Shown here: positions 57,561 to 64,000 of the stretch, piece by piece
How the letters are laid out: the number at the start of each line of letters is the position of its first letter
Position numbering within the stretch: position 1 is the stretch's first letter
DNA from: Argopecten irradians
Taxonomy: Eukaryota; Mollusca; Bivalvia; Pectinida; Pectinidae
Reading direction: 5' to 3'
Length of the DNA: 64,000 nucleotides
NCBI RefSeq assembly: GCF_041381155.1
Contig: NC_091138.1
Coordinates: forward strand, 37,317,604-37,381,603
Translations under genes and position numbers: made by a program
The notes under the pieces: generated by a model
Seen by the model: the letters and a program-made list of their open reading frames with translations, nothing else
Told to the model about the DNA's origin: nothing
Database searches by the model: none

Positions 57561-59618
57561 GGAACAACCATGATCAAAGCAGTTAGTGTTATTGTGATCT
57601 GTAAAAGTTGGAAAATGTGTCTCGAGCCTGACTTGATTTGCCTCTTCTAGATCTGCTTCAAGATTTTTCAACCACACGATTTGTATATCTTCTGCTTTGA
57701 AAATAGTTTATCCTGAACGAAGGGAGAGTACTCTATGTATATGTAAGAAAAAAACCACAAGTGTCTTGTTTATTACAAATTACTTTATTTACGTTGTCAT
57801 TCCGAAAAAATAGGCAACACAGTGATGATATAATCTGTTACGGCTATACTGTGTTTGTAAATGTTGGTTAAATCTGACGATTGGTGACAATGGGAAGGAC
57901 TGTCAACCAACAGCATAAACCAAATTATACCAGCGATATTGTACAGGGCCATGCATGTTATTGATTTGAACATTAACAAAACATAATTTCCATTTTTAGA
58001 TATGTTCTACCCACGTCGCTGGTATTGTTCCACCCAAATGTGATCATTCTGTATCCTTTTCAATCTTCAGATAAAATTTAAAATTTATTAGAACTTAATT
58101 GTCGTTATTTATCATTTTTGTAAGAATTCATGATAAACTTATACTTAATATGTCTTTAGTTACATTTTGGTGCAGATCTTATTCTATGAGTCGTCTTTCC
58201 TTTTTTATAGGAATCATTAATGAGTGTTTGTATTTCAATTGAACTTGAATCAAATACCAAAAATATTATATTGAATACTAATAAACAATATTCAAATGAC
58301 ACATGATTCAATTATCAACCAATAACATTTCCAATGAAATCTTTACTTACTTTGAATACAAATTAAACACAAATTAAGTAAAATATGATAAATTGTTAAA
58401 CCTAATAATTGATAACGGTGAATGTATCACCAAAGTTGACTAAATACATTCAAAAAATCCTCAGGGGAGATAATTAGGGTATAGAATCCCTATATGGTTG
58501 TCTTGTTTGAGGGTCTGTTTATTGTACAGAAAGAAATTATACTTTCTTTAATTCCACCAATACCATTACATTATACAGAGTTAAATGAAATATCTCAGCA
58601 ATTCTTTTCTTTGAATATTCATGTAATATTGACAATGCTTCACAAAGCTCAATTACATAAACCACAACATATTAGTGATGTTAATACCATATCGATGTTT
58701 CTCCCAAGCCTGGTGAATTTGATAACAGATATGATGAAGTATTTCAGTAAACTCTATAAATGATCTACATATAAGCTGGTTAAATACGTTTTGTTAAATA
58801 CATAATTCGTATTTGCAACATTTTATTTGAAACATTAAAGCAATCAAGATTTTTGGAAGTAACATCATACAGTCCATGAGTTAATAAATATGCTTAATTA
58901 CGCTTTAATATCAAATAGTGGCTTATTTGATTTCTGTCTTACTAAATAAGTGAAATTATATTTGAATATTTTCACTGATGACAGAAATTCATGGAAAATT
59001 ATAATCCCAAGATGACATTGATATTAAGTTTTATACTGGAGATGAAATGTCAACTACTCCAGTATCTTAGAAAACAATTGTTGACGTTTAGTTCGCATAT
59101 CTTTTTTAATTTTCCAGGAACAAGCCTTTTCACAATTTTCTCTTTGTTTTCCAATTTTAGTTAGTATGAACAGAAATGTGATCTTCCAAATTCTGTAACA
59201 ATATATCTTTTAAAGGTGTTAACAAGTACGTGAAAAAGTATTAAACATTATGATATGAAAATAAAGTTATGTATTACAACAGGCAGATTCCAACAAAAGT
59301 ATCGGAAAATTAAAAGTAAAACCCGGTAGGTTAAAAAAAGATAAACAATTGCCATAGGTTTGAAATATTCTGGAAATAGCCACAAGAAAAAATGAGAATA
59401 TGTCTGTTCATTCATCACATTGGTACAACATTCATACACACCTCACACCAAACCTCTACCTATATCATACACATACAACTGTTGGGGTCCTCGTCGTATA
59501 GTCCAGGTAACTACCATTCCGACCATCACAAATACATGCAGAAGTTGGTTTCTTGTCATTCTTATATCCATCCAAAAACAATAAAACTAAAAACATTCTG
59601 TCCTAGAGTCTGTCTGTC
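57561..59618. other. Intergenic, no gene seen
   Basis: AT-rich. A plus-strand open frame at 58494-58763 (89 codons) has no recognisable motif and no splice context. The 3' untranslated region of SAR1 lies at the right end. Confidence 0.4.
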
Positions 59619-61795
59619 TTAATTGATATACTGTGCCAGCCACCTGAATCCCTCGCCGTATCCCTGTCGCTTCAGTACTGAACACATAAACAGCTCCATC
59701 GGACGGCCAGGAAGTTCTTTTCTTGCGACTGTACCCTGTGTAAAAATAAATACATTGACAATGCACTTTAAAGATAAATCTTTTCTTGTAACTAGTACTG
59801 TACCCCATGTAATGTAAAATCATTAGCAACACTTTTACAGAACATGTATTAAACATTTTTTTATAAAGAAGTGTCATCTCACACATTATAACATCAATAC
59901 AGTACACCATATATCAGGGCCTCTTATTAATTGAGCAAAATTTATATCCTCACTATGTATATATTTCAGCTAATTTCACTTCATTGACCTTACATTGTAC
60001 ACTGCCCTCCAAAAGTTGTGTTACACATGCAGTTTTACAAATATATATACATATAGTTCAGAAATCTGTACAATGTAAATCTTTTTAATACAAGCATCAG
60101 TATATATTATTAATCAATTTATCTACTTATTTATTTAACTGGGTTTTTTTTTTCTTTTTTCAAGAGTTTCTTAAGAGATAAATTGTTAGCAAATTAATAT
60201 ATGTAACAGAACTTTTGGAGGGCAGCATAGTTCAAAATCAGAAAATTGATATCAAAAGTTGATATCAGATAGCCAAGAGACATGTCACATTACGGTCTTG
60301 TCCTACAGTTAAAATTACCTACCTTGCCTGTAGTCTGTCCATGAAGACCAAACCAGTGTCTGATTTCATCCTCACTGGCGGCACCAGCTTTGTCGATCTT
60401 GTTTCCAAGGACGAGTACAGGGGCGTGAGCTACCTGTTCATCTGTTAATAAACTCTGTAAAAACAAATACATACTTAAAATATATAATATTTCATAATAT
60501 CTATATTTAAAGATGCTCCACCACCGACAGAGCATAAATGATATTCATCATTTGAACAATAATTGGTGTTTAATCGTGTATATATATGTATAATTAACAC
60601 AAAAAATAATATAAAATAATTTACTTCGCCTTTGGTGCATGCGCAATCAGTACTTCATTCCATATAGGATATAGTGGCACGGATTTTTTTAGGGATGCAA
60701 TTAATTATCTTTGATATTTTTAATTTGAAGTAAAATTAGAAGCTCAAACTTTTTAATGCTGGTAATGGTCTAAAGTAAGTAACTTTTGTAACTGAAGAAA
60801 AATACTAAATCGTCTGCTCCGGTTTTTGATAGTGAAAAAATACCATTTGTCAGCGGTGGAGCATCTTTAATATTCACTTCATATATAGTTGATGGTTGTT
60901 TTTTTAAATCAAGGTTCAGCTTTACCTCATTCCAAATTTCTCATCTCAATACCTGCCCAAAAGTGATTTAGCATTTATTTATAAGTACATGAACTTTTAA
61001 GGAGAATTTTGAAGTCTATATGCCTGCCATTTGATTGAAAATATAATATGAATGTGTACAGAAACCCATGTCCTAAAACAAGATCAATGACAGAAATTTT
61101 TATCGGGTCTCCAAACACGATACAAATTTTCAATCTCGTTTCCACACTTACATCTAATTCTGCTTTGGCTTCTGCAAATCTTTCTTTGTCACACACATCT
61201 ACAAGGAAAACAATACCATCTACGGCAGGGAAGTAGTCTTTCCAAACACGTCGAGCTAAAAAAAACAACAATCATATTCTTATCTAAACTCATTCCAGTC
61301 CACTTCAGGCTAGAAAATTACCACATCAAATAAGTAGTTGTTATGTCAAATTGATTCTAAATAATAAATTGAATCCTAGAGATTAAATGACATAATTAGT
61401 TCTGAATTTATCTAAATTCCAATTTTCATTCTTTTTTAAAATAAGACATATAGCTATGCTGGCACTCTGACACCTATTTTTCTAAGATTCTACATATAAG
61501 AAGTTTTGTTAAATTTACAGCAACCTTTTTGTAAAATGATGAATATTTCAAAGGAGTTTAGGGCAGTTCTACATTGTTTGTAGCTGTACGTAAATTCCTA
61601 AATATCTTGAGTTGATAAAAAGTGTTGCTTTGGTTGGAAGGTTACATCAATTACAATGATAGATGCTAGCTACATGTAATGTAGGTTGGTTAAGAGTTTT
61701 GATATTTAGTAAATTGTTGAATGTATTACCTTGCTGATGGCCACCAAGGTCAAAGGTCGTGAACCTCATACCACCCATGGACAATTCTTCTGATG
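59619..61795 (-). CDS. SAR1: SAR1 small GTPase of COPII coats (3' part; 5' exons outside window)
   Basis: Four coding exons on the minus strand, all GT/AG and in phase: 61795-61730, 61255-61152, 60454-60323, 59735-59619 (about 139 codons with the stop). They give the SAR1 sequence [20 protein letters not shown] (switch II, G3 DLGG), [19 protein letters not shown], then [20 protein letters not shown] (G4 NKID) and [17 protein letters not shown], then [20 protein letters not shown] (G5 and the conserved C-terminus). SAR1 recruits Sec23/24 to ER exit sites and drives COPII budding. Family length is about 193-198 aa, so the first 55-60 residues (amphipathic helix, P-loop, switch I) are missing and must lie beyond 61813. 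I found no such exon up to 64000. The phase at the 61795 boundary matches the HPT/SEEL junction. Introns hold family B copy 4. Confidence 0.95.
59998..60229. mobile_element. Tc1/mariner-like MITE, intronic
   Basis: Termini CACTGCCCTCCAAAAGTTGT and ACAGAACTTTTGGAGGGCAG are inverted, followed through GTTAC/GTAAC, with TA at both ends (59998-59999 and 60228-60229). No transposase frame. Last intron of SAR1. Confidence 0.7.
60511..60866 (+). mobile_element. Family B MITE, TTAA-flanked (copy 4)
   Basis: Begins AGATGCTCCACCACCGACAG and ends TGTCAGCGGTGGAGCATCT, with TTAA at 60507-60510 and 60867-60870. The most intact copy. Intron of SAR1. Confidence 0.88.
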
Positions 61796-61939
61796 CTGAA
61801 ATAATATATACAAAGAAAATGCTAAGTGTCAAATTTAAAAATTACATTAATTTCTTTAGTACACTGTAAACACAAAACGATATTTAAATATTTTAGTAAA
61901 TATTCAGTTGTATCAAAACATGTTTTTAAACCACATATG

Positions 61940-62349
61940 TAGGGTTGGACACCACTATTAATGAAACGATACTGGCATTTTAACTATACCGATACTGATA
62001 CTTTTGAAGAAATACACTGGTTTTCTAACATACTACATATATATTGCATTTGCTTTTACATTGTAATTATATAAGAAAATACAAAAGTTATATTATGCAA
62101 ACAATGCAGTTTACATTACAAAACAGAACTGCAAGACTTTTGAAGATCATTTTCTTACAAACACTGCCCGTCTCCTTCATTTAGTCACTTTTTTTTCAAG
62201 TGGATTTCCTTAGAAAATCATGTGTTTATTTTTTCAAAGTACTGATAAGAGTACCAGGTATTGATACTTTTCAAAACAGGTATGTACTGGTATTTTTTTT
62301 AAACGAGTAACGATACTAATATCGGTATCGAGTTCCGTATCCAACCCTC
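61940..62349. mobile_element. hAT-like MITE with 8-bp target duplication
   Basis: TAGGGTTGGACACC at the left and GTATCCAACCCTC at the right are inverted. Inside, CGATACTGG and ACGATACTAATATCGGTATC are typical of hAT-derived MITEs. The flanks CACATATG (61932-61939) and CACATATG (62350-62357) are an exact 8-bp duplication. Upstream intron of SAR1. Confidence 0.85.
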
Positions 62350-62359
62350 CACATATGGC

Positions 62360-64000
62360 ATTATACTGAGATTATCATCAAATCAATAGTCCATATGTTG
62401 ATATATATTTTATAATGCAATTATTTTGCACTGCTGCTCCTAATCTCAAGATACTTTAGATAACTCATGATATATTGATTATTTGATACATTGAGCTTTT
62501 AATATTTCTTTGTGATATATTGATTGTTTGCATAGATATATCTACATTAAAATTTTAATTTAAACGAATAGAAATAAGGACTGGAATTATCCTGCATGTA
62601 TCAAATATTAAAGGAAATTCAAATTGTCTGCCGAAAAGCCAGCCACACAGGTACAACGCTCTATTGAATCCTTAAACAATATTATTACAGGTATACACCT
62701 GTGTATGCTAATGACGTAAATACATGCAACAGGTGTTTCATTGTCATTATATATACTATACATCAGTACTAAGCTTCATCTGTAGGTTGTAACAAGAAGT
62801 ACATAAATTATAAATATAGTTTAAAACGTGAAGTTCGAGGCATAAAATACAGACAACTTTACAATTTTATGTTAATCACAATAAAATAGGATACAAGACA
62901 ATTAATATACAATCCAATTATGGATTCTGATAAATCACAAGTTTAAATCACTCAATGTGCATGCAGGATATGAAATATTCACAATAACACAGATTCTTTA
63001 AAACGATAATATTCATAACTTGTTAGTTAATTAGTTTTGTATACACTTTTTTGAATGCATATGTTCATCATTGTTCGAAAGTAAAAAGCTGATATTACTG
63101 CAATACATATGATACATATTTTTTTTCCAATCTGCTGCTTATAATAATATTCAAAGTCACATGCATATGCCTGTTGCCAAAATTTCACACTTCAAATCTA
63201 CAAGTAACTCTATAAATCAATACATATTTCTGGGCACAGTCAGCATCTGAATGGATAGAAGAACCTTACACTAGTCCATGCCATGCATTTCTATTTATTG
63301 TTTTAATTTATTAGAGTTTTATATTTCATATGACAACAGTTTTAGTCAATCTAAAATAGTAACATATGGATTATCTAATGATTGGGTTGACTTGTCTTTA
63401 TAAACATATTATATATATATTATATGATTTGTAGGTGTCATTTTTACTGTTAGGGAACCATTACGGTATTTACCTGCATGGTTATATGATGGCACGTTTA
63501 CCTGGGAACTGCATTTAATAATTGATCACATGGATTCAAACTGGCAACTTTGTATCTTAATTCTGCAGTAAATGGGTACATTATCCATGAGCCTTAGCAG
63601 TAATTTTATTTCATTATATACCCGGTAAGTTTATCTTGCTGCCATAGTACCTGACAACTTAGCAGCCCTATGATTGTGGGCTTGTAATATACCGGTATGT
63701 TAGGTGGCTTAACATTATCCAAAAAACTCCTTCAAAGCAACCTTTATGTATTTCATTATTAGTAACATTCTTTTTAGTAACACTATTTACACTTGCAGCT
63801 CATGCAAGAGTTTAAGAGAAGCATTTTGCATTTTTGAGTTTTAATTTGGACACCGAAACAGAATTTTTTGAAAATGAAGACAACTCTGCAATCTGGAGAG
63901 GAATTCAAAATTTTGATTTTTAACCGTTTGAAGAATTCAAACTATAGTATCTGTTATGAAAGGCTGTTTTATATCAATCCAGCTATTAGTGATCATGATC
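62360..64000. other. Presumed SAR1 intron, no exon seen
   Basis: AT-rich without a recognisable P-loop exon on the minus strand. A degraded tRNA-like SINE head lies at 63521-63591. Otherwise nothing is recognised. Confidence 0.45.
63521..63591 (-). mobile_element. Degraded tRNA-derived SINE head
   Basis: On the minus strand, GGCTCATGGATAATGTACCC (A-box region) and GTTGCCAGTTTGAATCCATG (B-box region) with poor pairing between them. It may continue toward 63480. Confidence 0.4.

Noticed and set aside
55169-57650. Long open frames of nine-residue repeats on both strands in the 27-bp array
   Set aside because: They exist because the unit length is a multiple of three and lacks stops. They occur in several frames on both strands and break wherever units are ragged; no start context, splice sites or family support.
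58494-58763. 89-codon plus-strand frame
   Set aside because: No recognisable family, weak start context and no neighbouring exons.
61813-64000. SAR1 exon with the P-loop
   Set aside because: Looked for a minus-strand stretch encoding a GLDNAGKTT-type motif; none seen, so the 5' exons are placed outside the window.

Overview
The window reads as AT-rich eukaryotic nuclear DNA from a lophotrochozoan, most likely a bivalve mollusc. The genes are split by many introns with canonical splice sites. The encoded proteins match animal families (SAR1, MFSD1, UPF0193/EVG1). The intergenic DNA and introns are packed with short non-autonomous transposons, tRNA-derived SINEs and minisatellites of kinds common in bivalves, including elements that start GGTCAYCTGA and carry GTCGTCCGTCG motifs. 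The species itself is an inference.

Five protein-coding genes can be supported. (1) 4925-5594, minus: a small secreted low-complexity protein with a signal peptide, an acidic half and a Gly/Lys half. Its first non-coding exon may lie near 9727-9838. (2) 21174-27486, plus: a 7-exon gene for a UPF0193/EVG1 (human C22orf23) homologue, complete at 227 aa. (3) 31042-38173, minus: a complete 13-exon MFSD1-like transporter of 487 aa. (4) 43434-50772, minus: its tandem paralogue of 488 aa, with the same 13-exon structure and identical lengths for 12 of the 13 coding exons. (5) 59619-61795, minus: the last four coding exons of a SAR1 COPII GTPase, whose 5' exons with the P-loop lie beyond the window.

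Layout: 1-4900 is intergenic with hairpin elements and mutually inserted short transposons. 4925-9840 is the secreted-protein gene, with a large intron loaded with transposons. 10990-14900 is a three-level nest: a LINE inside an interspersed element inside a minisatellite. 15000-21170 is gene-poor and includes an unusual 0.9 kb foldback element built from GATATC and GAATTC words (19241-20152). 21174-27486 is the EVG1 homologue. 27490-31040 is a convergent intergenic stretch. 31042-52300 holds the two transporters. 52800-54160 is a large inverted-repeat element. 55146-57560 is a 27-bp minisatellite of about 2.4 kb that creates spurious open frames on both strands. 59619-64000 holds SAR1 and its long intron.

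The genes do not form a pathway; this is ordinary animal gene order. The most interesting material is non-coding: several recognisable element families with target-site duplications, two of them repeated four or more times, and a tandemly repeated 3' splice site in the second transporter gene. No LTR retrovirus, Polinton, CRISPR array, rRNA gene or intact tRNA gene was recognised.
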